Part shown: piece after piece, positions 27,449 through 36,055 of the stretch
Numbering within the stretch: position 1 is the stretch's first letter
Layout of the letters: each line of letters begins with the position of its first letter
Assembly: GCA_964615375.1 (NCBI GenBank)
Contig: CAZTOW010000010.1
Location: 124,001 to 188,000, forward strand
DNA: 64,000 bases
Reading direction: 5' to 3'
Origin: CAZKWG01 sp964615375
GTDB lineage: Bacteria; Myxococcota_A; UBA796; CAZKWG01
Position numbers and translations under genes: made by a program
The notes under the pieces: generated by a model
Database searches by the model: none
Told to the model about the DNA's origin: nothing
Seen by the model: the letters and a program-made list of their open reading frames with translations, nothing else

Positions 27449-27451
27449 GGC

Positions 27452-29314
27452 TCAGCTCCTCGGCCAGTGGGTGGAGGCCAGGGTCACGGACGCGCTCTGG
27501 AGCCAGCTGGCCTTCACGGGCCCCTGGCTGGTCGGGCCGATCAGCAGGTCGTACCAGGCGCTCACGCTCACGCAGGGGCCCTCGGGCGCCTCGGAGAGCG
27601 CGCCGGCGCGCGACTGGTCGGCGAGGCTCTTGAGGGCGACGGCGTCCAGCGTGGCGGGCAGCGCGAGATCGGGGCCCACGGCCGCCAGCGCGACCAGCTC
27701 CCTCCGACGGCTGCTGAGGGTGGTCTTGACGCTGGTGGAGAGCCCGGCGATGGCCTCGTCGAAGGCGGTCTGGCTCAGGTCCCGGAGCGTGCCGATGTCC
27801 GGGATCTTCGCCTTGATGGCGGTCTCCGTCGTGCTGCCGACGTTGTAGAGCTGCGAGAGCGCCCAGCGATCCATGGGCCGCGCGCGGGCCCTGCGGGTGC
27901 TGGCGGAGAGGGCCTGGGCCGCGGTGGCCTCCACCTCGAGCTGATCTGCGCGCGCCCCCAGCTCCGAGAGCGTGGTCAGCGCCCGACCGACCGCCGTCCG
28001 CGCGGCCTCCGCCGATTGGAGCGGGGCCTCCGCGTTGGCCCGGGCGCGCTCGGCCCGAGCGGTGTCCAGCTCCGTCAGCGCGGCGTCCGCCTCGTCCAGA
28101 CAGGCCCGAAGGCCGCGCGCGGCCTCCTCCAGGGCGGAGACGCCCTCGCTCGCGGGCAGGACCGCCGCGCCGAACAGGCCGGCGAGCTCCTCGGCCCCGG
28201 CGCTCGCGCCCCTCGCCGCGGCCAGCGCCTCCTCGGATCCGCTGATCGCCAGCGCCGAGGCGCAGATCTTCTCGATCTCCTGGGCGCGGGTGCTCAGAGC
28301 GCCCTGGGAGGCCACCGCCGCGGCGAGCTCGCCCCGGCCGTCTCCCAGCAGCGCGTCGACCGTGGCGGCCACCCCGCGGATCTCGTCGAGGAGGCCGAGG
28401 ATGAGGGTGCGCCTCGCCTCGCGCTCCACCAGGAGTGGATCTGGACCCGTCGGCTCCGCGGGCGTCGGCTCTGAGGGCGTGGGCTCCGCGGGCGTCGGCT
28501 CCGCGGGCGCCGGCTCCTCCGCCTCGCGCGAGCGGGCGCGGCCCTTGAGCGGGGCCTCGTCCAGCACCAGCCCGGCGCGCAGCTCCGCCCCGATCTCCCG
28601 GATCCTCCCGGGCTGCTCCGCCTCCCCGCGCGCCGCCCAGATCTCCAGCTCCCCGCTCAGGCGCAGGCGCAGCTCCGCCTCCAGCCCGCCAAAGGAGACC
28701 GCGGCCCGGCGGCCTCCGGAGAGCGCGGCCACCACGTCCAGCAGGCGCAGCGTCGCGCCCTCGTCGGGCAGGTCCGTCGAGATCAGGCCGCCATCCACGA
28801 TCAGGGCCCGCTCAGCGGGCAGGCTGAGCAGGAGGCGGGTCTGGGCCCGCTCGAGGATCTGATCCGCCTGCCCGGAGGTCGTGGCGCGCGCGCGCAGGAA
28901 GAGCTCGGCGGCGAAGGGCGCGCGCTCCGCCTGTCCCTCGGCCAAGGCGCCCTCCAGCAGCGCGTAGAGCTCCTCGACCGGGCGCCGCAGCCAGACCCGC
29001 GCCTCGCCGCCCACCCGCTCGACGTGGGCGTCCTGCCCGATCCGCGGCCGGCGGCCCTCCTCGTCCTCCAGCTCCCGGAGCGTGGCGCCCTCGGGCACCG
29101 CCACGGTCCAGCCCTGGCCTGAGCCCTCCCCGCGCACGCGGGCCCGAAAGCGGGCCGGCTCGCGCTGCATGCGCGCCCGATCCAGCCTCCAACGCCGCGC
29201 CTCGACGCGCAGCTCCGGCAGCTCACCCGAGGCCCCCGGGCCGAGCACGAGCCGCAGCTCCTCCTCCGGCGGAGAGAGCAGAGAACCCAGCATGCGCTCC
29301 AGGCGAGCCAGCAC
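27452..29314 (-). CDS. Tail operon protein with Pro/Glu linker and coiled coil
   Basis: A 620-residue protein without a recognised family. The first ~270 residues are beta-rich (GWTVAVPEG, HVERVGGEARVWLRRP). A short repeat (PAEPTPAEPTPSEPTP) forms a linker near 270-295. A long Ala/Glu helical segment (~300-480) follows and then a helix-hairpin-helix-like stretch (QLYNVGSTTETAIKAKIPDIGTL). The last 60 residues are again beta-like. The long helical part makes it one of few candidates in the operon for a tape-measure or tail-length role, but it is short for that and the call is weak. It ends just before the paralogue pair. Confidence 0.5.
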   Translation of the reverse strand: MLARLERMLGSLLSPPEEELRLVLGPGASGELPELRVEARRWRLDRARMQREPARFRARVRGEGSGQGWTVAVPEGATLRELEDEEGRRPRIGQDAHVERVGGEARVWLRRPVEELYALLEGALAEGQAERAPFAAELFLRARATTSGQADQILERAQTRLLLSLPAERALIVDGGLISTDLPDEGATLRLLDVVAALSGGRRAAVSFGGLEAELRLRLSGELEIWAARGEAEQPGRIREIGAELRAGLVLDEAPLKGRARSREAEEPAPAEPTPAEPTPSEPTPAEPTGPDPLLVEREARRTLILGLLDEIRGVAATVDALLGDGRGELAAAVASQGALSTRAQEIEKICASALAISGSEEALAAARGASAGAEELAGLFGAAVLPASEGVSALEEAARGLRACLDEADAALTELDTARAERARANAEAPLQSAEAARTAVGRALTTLSELGARADQLEVEATAAQALSASTRRARARPMDRWALSQLYNVGSTTETAIKAKIPDIGTLRDLSQTAFDEAIAGLSTSVKTTLSSRRRELVALAAVGPDLALPATLDAVALKSLADQSRAGALSEAPEGPCVSVSAWYDLLIGPTSQGPVKASWLQSASVTLASTHWPRS

Positions 29315-29323
29315 GGCGCCTCC

Positions 29324-29800
29324 TCAGAAGAGCACTTCCCAGCTCAGCGAGAGCTCGAGGTGCTCGCTGCGCGTGATGACGGGGAAGGTGGTGCGGTTGA
29401 AGAGCACGGGCGGGCCGCCGACCTGCTCCACCCAGATGCCGGCCTCGGTGATGCCCTCGGAGCTCCCGGCGGAGGCAGGGAAGCTGGCGCGGACGCGCAC
29501 CGCGCTGCGCCGGGCGTTGCCCTCCCCCAGGACCATCAGCTCCGGGCTGGCCGCCGTGACCCGCGCGGTCTCCTGTTGTAACGCCTTGTCTTCCAGGGTC
29601 TGCTGCGCGCTGCCCGACCCGATCGCCATCTCCAGGCGCCCGCCCAGCGTCGCCAGCCCCGACAGGCAGCGCGCCATGAGCTCGCGGCCCTGCAGCGTGA
29701 CGAGGTTGTCGTGCCGCCGCGTCTGGACGACCCGCCCGAGAGCGTCGATCAGGGTGATCTCCACCCTGCCCGCCAGCCCGATTCCATCCTGAAACGCCAT
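29324..29800 (-). CDS. Phage-tail-like appendage/structural protein
   Basis: A 158-residue protein with a pattern shared by small phage virion appendage proteins: an opening strand (RVEITLIDALGRVV), DNLVTLQGRELMARCL, a central AIGSGSAQQTLED with LQQE, then ITEAGIWVEQ and a final LSLSWEVLF. Such proteins usually decorate tail tips or link fibres. The start ATG follows GAGGTGTAAC, giving a GAGG ribosome site. It lies between gp25 and the coiled-coil gene with short spacers. The family link is from remembered phage sequences, not a search. Confidence 0.55.
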   Translation of the reverse strand: MAFQDGIGLAGRVEITLIDALGRVVQTRRHDNLVTLQGRELMARCLSGLATLGGRLEMAIGSGSAQQTLEDKALQQETARVTAASPELMVLGEGNARRSAVRVRASFPASAGSSEGITEAGIWVEQVGGPPVLFNRTTFPVITRSEHLELSLSWEVLF

Positions 29801-29814
29801 GTTACACCTCGTGT

Positions 29815-30225
29815 TCAGTTCAGATCCACGCCCACCCGCACGGTGGCCTCGCCCCCGCCCGCGGCGCGGACGCGGGCCTCGATCTCCACGACGCCGGGCC
29901 CGGCCAGCCGCGCGCGGACCTCCAGCACCTCGGCGACCCGTGGGTCGCGGAGGATCGCCTTTCGCGTATATCGACGTAACAGCTCGATGTTCTCGCGATC
30001 GGCCGGCTCACCGATCAGCGTCCCCAGGCGGCTGCCGTAGCGCGGGTGTCCGAGCTCGGAGAGCGCGCCCTCGGGGGTGAGCAGGCGGAGCTGCAGGGCC
30101 TGGACGAGGTTGTCCAGCTCGGAGACCCGGCCCAGATCCGCGATGGACAGATCCAGGTCCACGACCCCGTCCGCGTGGAAGCGGACCGCCAGATCGGTCT
30201 TCATGCCAGCAGCTGTCGTCGCCAT
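29815..30225 (-). CDS. GPW/gp25 family baseplate wedge protein
   Basis: A 136-residue lysozyme-like wedge protein of the gp25 family, one of the most conserved parts of contractile tails and T6SS. Typical elements are NLVQALQLRLLTPEGALSEL, the HPRYGSRL loop, a helix with ELLRRYTRKAI and the strand pair VAEVLEVRAR. It joins hub and sheath in the baseplate. The start has a GGTG-type ribosome site within an AT-rich spacer after the spike stop. Confidence 0.92.
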   Translation of the reverse strand: MATTAAGMKTDLAVRFHADGVVDLDLSIADLGRVSELDNLVQALQLRLLTPEGALSELGHPRYGSRLGTLIGEPADRENIELLRRYTRKAILRDPRVAEVLEVRARLAGPGVVEIEARVRAAGGGEATVRVGVDLN

Positions 30226-30241
30226 CTCACACCTTTACGAT

Positions 30242-30805
30242 TTAGTTTAGTTTTACCTGAGCACCCTTGATCTCCACGTTCCCCGAGGCGTCCACCTTCG
30301 CGTCCGAGCACTTGAGCGAGACCGCCCCGTCCACCTCGATGTTCACGGCTCCGCCGCCCTTGATCAGCACGTCGCCGTCCTTCTTCAGCGTCAGCGTCGT
30401 GCCGCCCGCGGTGCAGACGATGGCGCCCTCCTTGTCCAGCCGGATGGAGGTCTCGGCCCCCAGCGGGCTCTGGACCACCCACTCCTTCTCCGCGTGCTCG
30501 GGGGGCGCGTGCTCGTCGCTGTAGAGCCGCCCCACGATCACCGGGCGCTGCCCGTCCCCGCCGACGTAGGTGACCAGGACCAGCTCGCCCACGGCGGGGA
30601 CGCTGGCCATGCCCAGGTGCGGCGTGCACATGGGGACCTGACGGAGCTCCAGCTCGCTCTCGCGCAGGCGCACGCTGAGCTCGTAGTTGTGCGCGTCGCC
30701 CTCCTTGTGCGGGAACACGGATGTTACAACGGCGATATCACCGAGGCGAAGCGCGCGCAGCTCGTCGCGGATGAGCGCGCGGAGGGTGGCGGTGAGCGCG
30801 CTCAT
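30242..30805 (-). CDS. gpV/VgrG-like baseplate spike
   Basis: A 187-residue spike protein. Residues ~20-105 match the phage_base_V OB-fold: VVTSVFP, YELSVRLRE, VPMCTPHLG, VGELVLVTYVGGDGQRPVIVGRLY. The rest is a strand-repeat needle (SIRLDKEGAIVC, TLTLKKDGDVLIKGGG, VNIEVDGAVSLKCSD, KVDASGNVEIKGAQVKLN) typical of the trimeric beta-helix that pierces membranes. It starts at 30805, where the ATG overlaps the preceding stop (ATGA). It is short, so effectors or a PAAR-type tip would have to be added by another protein. No PAAR gene is seen here. Confidence 0.92.
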   Translation of the reverse strand: MSALTATLRALIRDELRALRLGDIAVVTSVFPHKEGDAHNYELSVRLRESELELRQVPMCTPHLGMASVPAVGELVLVTYVGGDGQRPVIVGRLYSDEHAPPEHAEKEWVVQSPLGAETSIRLDKEGAIVCTAGGTTLTLKKDGDVLIKGGGAVNIEVDGAVSLKCSDAKVDASGNVEIKGAQVKLN

Positions 30806-31350
30806 GGGGGCCACCCGGCCAGCAGGCTGCTCAGGCTGCGCTGGCCCGCGGGCGGCCGCTCCGCCAGCAGGGCCTGGAGCGCGGCGCGGGCGATCTCCAG
30901 GTCCTCGGGCGGGGGCAGGAGGGTGGCGTCGGACTCGAAGGACCGGAAGCTGCCGTAGAGCGGGGCCCACAGCGACTGGAAGCGGTCGAGCAGCTCCGCG
31001 GGCTGCCCGTCCACCAGCTCCTTGCCCAGGCTGGCGATGGCCGCGCTGGCGTGAACGCCGCCGTCGACCACCGCGGTCGCCAGCCCGGCGAAGGCCAGCA
31101 CGCCGTCCGCCTGCTCCAGGACCGGGAGCAGGGTCTCGATGGCCCCCTGAATCCAGGCGAGCGCGTCGCGCTGCGCGGAGAGCAGGCCGCGGCCCAGCTG
31201 CGAGAGGGGCCCTCGGCTCAGGGCCAGGCTCGCCAGATCGTCCCCCGCCGAGGGCTGGCCCGGCGTCCCCGGCTGGAGCCGGCGCAGGCACTCCTCGCAG
31301 CCGCGCGCGAGCTGCACGAAGGGGCGCCTCTCCTGGGGGAGCCCGGCCAT
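30802..31350 (-). CDS. Small helical tail operon protein, unknown
   Basis: A 182-residue predicted helical protein starting at the ATG overlapping the previous stop (TGATG). One mildly hydrophobic helix (GVLAFAGLATAVVDGGVHASAA) lies in the middle, and the tail (EDLEIARAALQALLAERPP) is helical. No family is recognised. Its place between the hub-proximal genes and the spike suggests a chaperone or hub accessory. Both neighbours overlap it by one or four bases, so it is firmly part of the operon. Confidence 0.55.
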   Translation of the reverse strand: MAGLPQERRPFVQLARGCEECLRRLQPGTPGQPSAGDDLASLALSRGPLSQLGRGLLSAQRDALAWIQGAIETLLPVLEQADGVLAFAGLATAVVDGGVHASAAIASLGKELVDGQPAELLDRFQSLWAPLYGSFRSFESDATLLPPPEDLEIARAALQALLAERPPAGQRSLSSLLAGWPP

Positions 31351-31874
31351 CAGGGCCACCCGGCGGGCAGCGCGAGCTGCGTGGGCTTCGACGGGCGCAG
31401 GTTGTTGAGCGCCTCGATCAGGTCCTTGCCGATGTTGACCGCCAGCGCCGTCACCTCCTCGGGCAGGGGCAGCTCATCCTTCGCCCAGGCGGCGGCGCGA
31501 TCGAGGAGCCCGCTCACCGAGGCCAGGGCGTCCTGGACCTGCTTCGGCGGCTGGATCGCCGGGATCAGGCGCCCGAGCTGCGTCCCAAGGGCCCCCAGCG
31601 CGGCGGCGAGCCCCCCCATGAGCGGGCCCGCCACGTTGGACACCGCGACGACCAGGCGCGCCTGCCGCAGCGGCTCCACCAGGGCTTGTAGCGCCTTGGA
31701 GATGGCGGTGAAGCACTCGCCCAGCATGTCCAGGATGGCGTTGAGCTGGTCGGCGAGTCCGCCCGCCTGAGCGCCCAGACGCACGAGCGAGGACAGGTTC
31801 GGGTTCTTGAGCGCGCGGACCCCCGCCATCACCATGGCGCGGGCCTCCAGGATGAGGGTGCTCAGCGTGCTCAC
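31350..31874 (-). CDS. Small helical tail operon protein, unknown
   Basis: A 174-residue mostly helical protein (TLILEARAMVMAGVRALKN, LNAILDMLGECFTAISKALQALVEPL) with a Gly/Ala-rich hydrophobic stretch (VAGPLMGGLAAALGALG). It resembles its downstream neighbour in length and helical content but not clearly in sequence. No domain is recognised. It overlaps the upstream gene by four bases. A role in hub or needle assembly is a guess from position. Confidence 0.55.
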   Translation of the reverse strand: MSTLSTLILEARAMVMAGVRALKNPNLSSLVRLGAQAGGLADQLNAILDMLGECFTAISKALQALVEPLRQARLVVAVSNVAGPLMGGLAAALGALGTQLGRLIPAIQPPKQVQDALASVSGLLDRAAAWAKDELPLPEEVTALAVNIGKDLIEALNNLRPSKPTQLALPAGWP

Positions 31875-32773
31875 GGGGCGCCTCCAGGCAGCAGGGCGTC
31901 GGGCTTCGCCAGGGCGCGGGCCAGCTTCTGCGCGCTCCGCGCCAGCGTCTGCAGGTCGTCGATCAGGCGGGGGTCCGCGGCCAGGGCGATGCCCGCCGCC
32001 GCCGCGCCCGTGAGCTCCTGCGCCCAGGGCGGCAGCGCCTTCGGGTCGAGCCCGAGGGAGCGCCCGAGCTCCTGGACGGCGCCGAGCCCGCCCTTGCGCA
32101 GGAAGTCCTCGAAGCTGTCCGAGGTCGCGATCTTCTCGGCCAGCTCGAGCGCCTTCTTCGGATCCATGTGGCGCACGGCGCGCAGGATGCTGCTCAGCTC
32201 CTCGGGCAGCAGCTCGTCGAGCTTGTCGAGGATGGCGTCGGCGAGCTCGTCCATGCCCAGCAGCTCGAGCAGCTCAGGGTTCTCCAGCAGCTCGGCGCCC
32301 AGGCGGCTCGGATCCTGGACGACGCGCAGGACAGCGCCCGCCACCTTCATCCAGCGGCCGGCGTCCTTCATCACGCCGCCGCCCACGGCGGCGAGGCCCG
32401 CCCCCTTCTTCTCGGGCGGCGCGGTGTGCTCGCGCAGCCGTAACACGAGGTCGAAGCGGTCCTTCGTGCCCGCGCGCTGGTCGACGGCCAGATCCTCGAT
32501 GACGACCTCGGTGACGGTGGTGCCGCTGGCGATCTCGGCGGCGAGCGCCTGCGGCTCGCCCTTCTGCCAGGCGGCTCGCAGGGTCTCCAGGTCGGCGGCG
32601 GCCTCCGGCCCGAAGAGGGCGCCCTCCACCACGAACCAGGTGGGCTCACTGCCCAGCTCCTGCGCGACCGCCCCCTGCTGCCCCGGCGCGCCCTGGACGA
32701 CGCGACGGCGCGCCTCCCCCGACCGCAGGCCGCGGGTCGCGCGCAGCTCGACCTTGCCGATGCGCACGCTCAT
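31871..32773 (-). CDS. DNA_circ_N-like baseplate/hub accessory protein
   Basis: A 300-residue protein whose first ~110 residues follow the DNA_circ_N / Mu gpN-like layout: RRVVQGAPGQQGAVAQELG (compare 'PGrdG...EDLG'), then WFVVEGALFG and LETLRAAW, and the strand VTEVVIEDLAVDQ. In myophages this family joins the baseplate hub. The C-terminal two thirds are acidic and helical (LLENPELLELLGMDELADAILDKLDELLPEEL) with Gly/Leu repeats and may bind the proteins encoded next. The four-base overlap with the hub gene supports a joint complex. Confidence 0.55.
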   Translation of the reverse strand: MSVRIGKVELRATRGLRSGEARRRVVQGAPGQQGAVAQELGSEPTWFVVEGALFGPEAAADLETLRAAWQKGEPQALAAEIASGTTVTEVVIEDLAVDQRAGTKDRFDLVLRLREHTAPPEKKGAGLAAVGGGVMKDAGRWMKVAGAVLRVVQDPSRLGAELLENPELLELLGMDELADAILDKLDELLPEELSSILRAVRHMDPKKALELAEKIATSDSFEDFLRKGGLGAVQELGRSLGLDPKALPPWAQELTGAAAAGIALAADPRLIDDLQTLARSAQKLARALAKPDALLPGGAP

Positions 32774-33810
32774 CCGATCTCCAGGCGCGAGCGCAGCCCG
32801 CCGCGCGCGTCGAGGTGGTGGGAGACGACCCGCACGCGGAGCGGATCGGCGGCGTAGGCGGCGGCGGCGTGCCCCTCGGGGAGGCCGGAGAGGGTGACGA
32901 GATCCCCGGGCTCGATCTCGGGGCGCCCCATCAGCTCGAGGCTGCCCAGCACCGGGCGGGCCGCGCGGGCCTCCGCCAGGGCCTTCGCCACGGACTCCAC
33001 GAGCTCCCCGCTGCGCAGCGCGCCGTCGACGACGCGCCGCGGGCGCTCGCCCTTCTCGCCGGTCTTGGCGGAGAGCTTCACGCCCTCAGCGCTCACGGCG
33101 GCCTCTGAGCGCGCGCCGTCCAGCTTCGTCGGCAGCCAGTGCGCCTTCTCCGCTCCGCTCCCGCTGGCGGCCCCCTCGCCGAAGACGGTCCAGCCGTCCG
33201 GGCTCGCGCCCGTCTGGCCCAGGCGCACTGACAGCAGTCCCTCTCCCCACTCCAGCGCGTGCTCCGCCCCCGGGGTCTTCGGAGAGCGGAGGATGATCTT
33301 CCCCTCTCCGTCGGTCCACAGGTCCATCCCCGCGCGCGCCGCCAGGTCGCGGGCGTGGCGCAGGGCGCGCGGGCCGGCGTGCAGGGTGACGCGGGGGAGG
33401 GAGGGGCCCTCCTCCAGCTCGCCCTCCTCGGCGCCCACCTGGGAGAGCAGGTCGGCGACGATGGCCCCGACGCTCTGCTCCTCCCAGACCCCCTCGACCT
33501 CCGCGCAGGCCAGCCGGGACAGGGCGTCCACCGCCAGAACACGGAGGCCGGCGACCTCACAGCCCACCTCGGCGACCTCGCCGGAGAACACGGTCACCTC
33601 ACCTTCGCCGAGATCCAGTGAGAGTTGAATCGCCTCCCCCGGACTGGGCGCCGCTGGCCCGGTCGGGTGCAGCACCAGGCGCGCCTCACCCACCGACCCG
33701 TCCATCCCGCGCCGCGTCCGCACGGAGCAGAGCAGTCCCTCCCCCTCCTCGGGCTGGGTGGACCAGGTTGAGTCTCCAGCGCTGACGCGGCCTGTCGGCG
33801 TGTATCGCAT
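32770..33810 (-). CDS. gpD/gp27-like tail hub protein
   Basis: A 346-residue hub protein (late control gene D type), expected to form the trimer that carries the spike. It opens with a beta-barrel (ARLVLHP..., EVTVFSGEVAEVGCEVAGLRVLAVDALSRLA) and has the family-typical WEEQSVGAIVADLLSQVG helix, then PRALRHARDLAARAGMDLW, strands, and a final EPGDLVTLSGLPEG...LRVRVVSHHLDARGGLRSRLEIG. In VgrG proteins this region is fused to the OB-fold and needle; here hub and spike are separate genes, as in myophages. GAGGTGTAAC supplies the ribosome site. Confidence 0.85.
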   Translation of the reverse strand: MRYTPTGRVSAGDSTWSTQPEEGEGLLCSVRTRRGMDGSVGEARLVLHPTGPAAPSPGEAIQLSLDLGEGEVTVFSGEVAEVGCEVAGLRVLAVDALSRLACAEVEGVWEEQSVGAIVADLLSQVGAEEGELEEGPSLPRVTLHAGPRALRHARDLAARAGMDLWTDGEGKIILRSPKTPGAEHALEWGEGLLSVRLGQTGASPDGWTVFGEGAASGSGAEKAHWLPTKLDGARSEAAVSAEGVKLSAKTGEKGERPRRVVDGALRSGELVESVAKALAEARAARPVLGSLELMGRPEIEPGDLVTLSGLPEGHAAAAYAADPLRVRVVSHHLDARGGLRSRLEIG

Positions 33811-33811
33811 G

Positions 33812-35308
33812 TTACACCTCGACTCCTTCCGCGCGGACCTCGGCCCGGAGCCGCTCGGTGAGGGCGTCGAGGAGGGCGTCGGTGAGATCGGGGTCGTGGG
33901 GATCCAGGCTCGTGTGTGGAGGAGGGGGGGGCGGGAGGGAGAGGGAGCCTGGTGGAATCAAGAGGGTCTGGGAGGGAGAGGGAGAGGGAGGCGGTGGCGG
34001 TGGTGATGGCGACAACTCTGCAATGGGTGACGCCTTCGCCTGGGGAGTCACCTTTGGCGTGGAGGTTGAGGGTGAGGTGGACACATCCGCAGGGGTGGCA
34101 GGAGTCCTGGCCCCTGGTCTGTGGTCAGGCTCACGCTGAGCGTCATCTGGTGAGGCTGACGGCATCGGTATCGGTATCGGTATCGACATCGACATCGGCA
34201 TCGGCATCGGCATCGGCATCGGCATCGGCATCGGTGTCGGCATCGGTGTCGGCATCGGCATCGGTATCGGTGTCGGCATCGGCGATGCTGGGTCTCGAGC
34301 TCCTTTGAGCGCCTCGAGGGGAATTGTCTCCTCCCCTCTACTTCTCCTTTCGAGCGACGGGCCGTCCTCCACACCAGCTTGGACAGATCCCACTCTGGCG
34401 GCCAGGCCGACGACCCTCATCCGGCGCTGCGCGCCACCTTCTCCCGGAGGGAGAAGGGGAGAATCAATGGACGCGCCAACTTCTCCTGGAGGGAGACGGG
34501 GAACATCAAGGCGCGCTCCAACTTCTCCCGGGGGGACACGGGGAGAGTCAATGGACGCGCCAACTTCTCCCGGAGGGAGACGGGGAACATCAAGGCGCGC
34601 TCCCCTTCTCACGTCGGGAGAAGGGCCGTCCTCCAGAACGGCTTGGGCGGATGAGGGAAGATCCCCGGCCTGAACAGACACCAACGGTGCCACCGAATCC
34701 GCGGCCGTAGCGCTTCGCCCGTGCAGATGGACGGATCCCGGGACACCCACAGACGACGAACCACCAAGAGGCCAAGGACGCCAGGAGAACGCGCGCTCTT
34801 GGCGCCCTTGGCGTCTTGGCGGTTCATCCTCGCCTGGTGCCCGAGGTGCAGGGGATTCTGGGCGGCCGTCCACCCGGACCGGTGGGACCACACCACCCTC
34901 CCTCGTCCCGCCCTGAGCCTCCCCTTCTCCCGGAGCGAGAAGGGGAGGAGCAAGGCCAGCCTCACCCTGGAGGACAAGGGCTGGATCGAGGGCACCCGCT
35001 CCCGTGGAGATCTCGGGCTCCACCTCCCCTCGCCTGTCCATCCTCCCCACGCCCGCCCCAGAGCGCCGGCGGAGCACCGGCACCCCCGGTGTCACCGAAC
35101 GAGCCGCTGGCGCGGGGATCGCGGCCTCCACCGGCTCCACCGCCTCCACCGCTGCCGTCGAGATGGCAGGCTCCTCCTCCTGATAAATAGATAATGGATA
35201 ATATCCGTCACTATGTGTGCTCCCCACTCCCGCCCGCCGGGGCACGAGCGCGAGGGCCTGCACTACGGGGGCCAGGATCCGGGCGTGGAGCGTCGCGCGC
35301 GGGCTCAT
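33812..35308 (-). CDS. Proline-rich repeat protein of the tail operon
   Basis: A 498-residue low-complexity protein. The first ~50 residues (RATLHARILAPVVQALALV... YYPLSIYQ) and last ~30 (PDLTDALLDALTERLRAEVRAEG) look structured, and the middle is built from translated DNA repeats: 14-residue units (LPPGEVGASIDSPR-like), a P-M-P-T-P-I run encoded by hexamers, and poly-Pro stretches. It also reads through a long imperfect inverted repeat at 34758-34825. The ATG at 35308 overlaps the upstream stop (ATGA), and a longer frame would invade that gene. It may be a flexible tether between two tail contacts whose spacer expanded by repeat insertion; a degenerate gene is the alternative, though the frame stays open. 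Confidence 0.55.
   Translation of the reverse strand: MSPRATLHARILAPVVQALALVPRRAGVGSTHSDGYYPLSIYQEEEPAISTAAVEAVEPVEAAIPAPAARSVTPGVPVLRRRSGAGVGRMDRRGEVEPEISTGAGALDPALVLQGEAGLAPPLLAPGEGEAQGGTREGGVVPPVRVDGRPESPAPRAPGEDEPPRRQGRQERAFSWRPWPLGGSSSVGVPGSVHLHGRSATAADSVAPLVSVQAGDLPSSAQAVLEDGPSPDVRRGARLDVPRLPPGEVGASIDSPRVPPGEVGARLDVPRLPPGEVGASIDSPLLPPGEGGAQRRMRVVGLAARVGSVQAGVEDGPSLERRSRGEETIPLEALKGARDPASPMPTPIPMPMPTPMPTPMPMPMPMPMPMPMSMSIPIPIPMPSASPDDAQREPDHRPGARTPATPADVSTSPSTSTPKVTPQAKASPIAELSPSPPPPPPSPSPSQTLLIPPGSLSLPPPPPPHTSLDPHDPDLTDALLDALTERLRAEVRAEGVEV
34161..34285 (-). repeat. Hexamer array GGCATC/GGTATC in the Pro-rich gene
   Basis: About 20 units of the hexamer GGCATC and its variants (GGTATC, GGTGTC, GACATC) encode alternating P-M/T/I/S residues. 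The array is pure enough to be prone to slippage, in steps that keep the frame. Confidence 0.9.
34438..34622 (-). repeat. 42-bp tandem repeat with CTTCTCC-N5-GGAGA hairpins
   Basis: Units beginning at 34438, 34480, 34522 and 34564, plus a partial unit near 34605, are 42 bases apart. Each contains a CTTCTCC(C/T)GG / GGGAGA(A/C)GGGG inverted half resembling dispersed genomic palindromes. They code for a 14-residue PPGEVGA repeat. A further single copy lies near 34922. Confidence 0.8.
34758..34825. repeat. Long imperfect inverted repeat (REP-like) inside coding sequence
   Basis: Two 30-base arms (34758-34787 and 34796-34825) match at about 26 of 30 positions with an 8-base loop. Each arm is itself a run of (C)GCCAAG(G/A)-type words. 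The layout looks like a dispersed palindromic element that inserted into the Pro-rich gene without closing its frame. Confidence 0.75.
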
Positions 35309-36054
35309 GCGTCGCCCTCCGCGAACAGGATGACCTCGGCGTCGGGCTGGCTGGCCAGCGCCGAGAGGGGCGGAGCGGCCCCGCGCGGGAGCGGGCGAGG
35401 CGCCGGGGCCTCCTCCCCGTCCAGCAGCCCCAGCAGCAGATCGATCTCGGCGGCCGGCGCCGCCAGGATCACGCCGGGCAGGCACCCCAGCGCGCGCGCG
35501 GCCCGCAGGACCTGGGCGCCGACGCCGGCGGGCAGGATCGGGGCCCGGTGCAGGGCCACCAGGGCGGCCAGCACCGGGCCCGCGGGGAGGTCCCGCCAGG
35601 AGACGAGACCTCCCCGCCCAACGCAATCATCCAACTGTAACGTCATGTACTCGACGACGTTCAGGCCGTGCTCGTCCGTGGCGCGCGCCAGGGCCAGGGC
35701 GCGCTCCCGGAAGGTCCAGGGGCGGAGCTGCACGCGCCCCTGCCCGAGCTCCAGCCACCCCTCTCGATCCGGCAGCGCCGCCCCGGGCGACGCGGCCCAC
35801 CACAGCGCCAGCTCGTCCAGCCCTTCCAGATCGGGGCCTCGCCAGCAGGCTTCCAGCACCGCGTCGATCAGCAGGGCCTCGTCCAGCTCCAGCGCCTCGT
35901 CCCCCACCCGCGCCACCGCCCCCAGCACGGGCAGGTGCCTGCCCAGCGTCCAGGGGGCGAGCACGCCCTCCCCCGCCGGGCCATGGGCCCGGAGCGGTCG
36001 GTCCCAGCCCTCGAAATCGAGCTGGAGCGCAGGCGCGGTGGGGAGAGAGAGCAC
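35305..36054 (-). CDS. Tail operon protein, possible assembly chaperone
   Basis: A 249-residue acidic protein with the element LRPWTFRERALALARA near 110-125, a pattern I associate with small proteins lying after the tube gene in tail clusters, and a low-complexity Pro/Ala end (PAPRPLPRGAAPPL). No domain name is certain. It starts one base after the tube stop and overlaps the next gene by four bases, so it belongs to the structural operon. The slot between tube and hub is often taken by tail assembly chaperones or tube-baseplate adaptors. An AT-rich codon patch (35620-35650) codes for TLQLDDCV. Confidence 0.5.
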   Translation of the reverse strand: MLSLPTAPALQLDFEGWDRPLRAHGPAGEGVLAPWTLGRHLPVLGAVARVGDEALELDEALLIDAVLEACWRGPDLEGLDELALWWAASPGAALPDREGWLELGQGRVQLRPWTFRERALALARATDEHGLNVVEYMTLQLDDCVGRGGLVSWRDLPAGPVLAALVALHRAPILPAGVGAQVLRAARALGCLPGVILAAPAAEIDLLLGLLDGEEAPAPRPLPRGAAPPLSALASQPDAEVILFAEGDA

Positions 36055-36055
36055 G

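Noticed and set aside
34438..34622. CRISPR array in the Pro-rich gene
   Set aside because: 42-bp units are near-identical over the full length with no unique spacers and are in frame.
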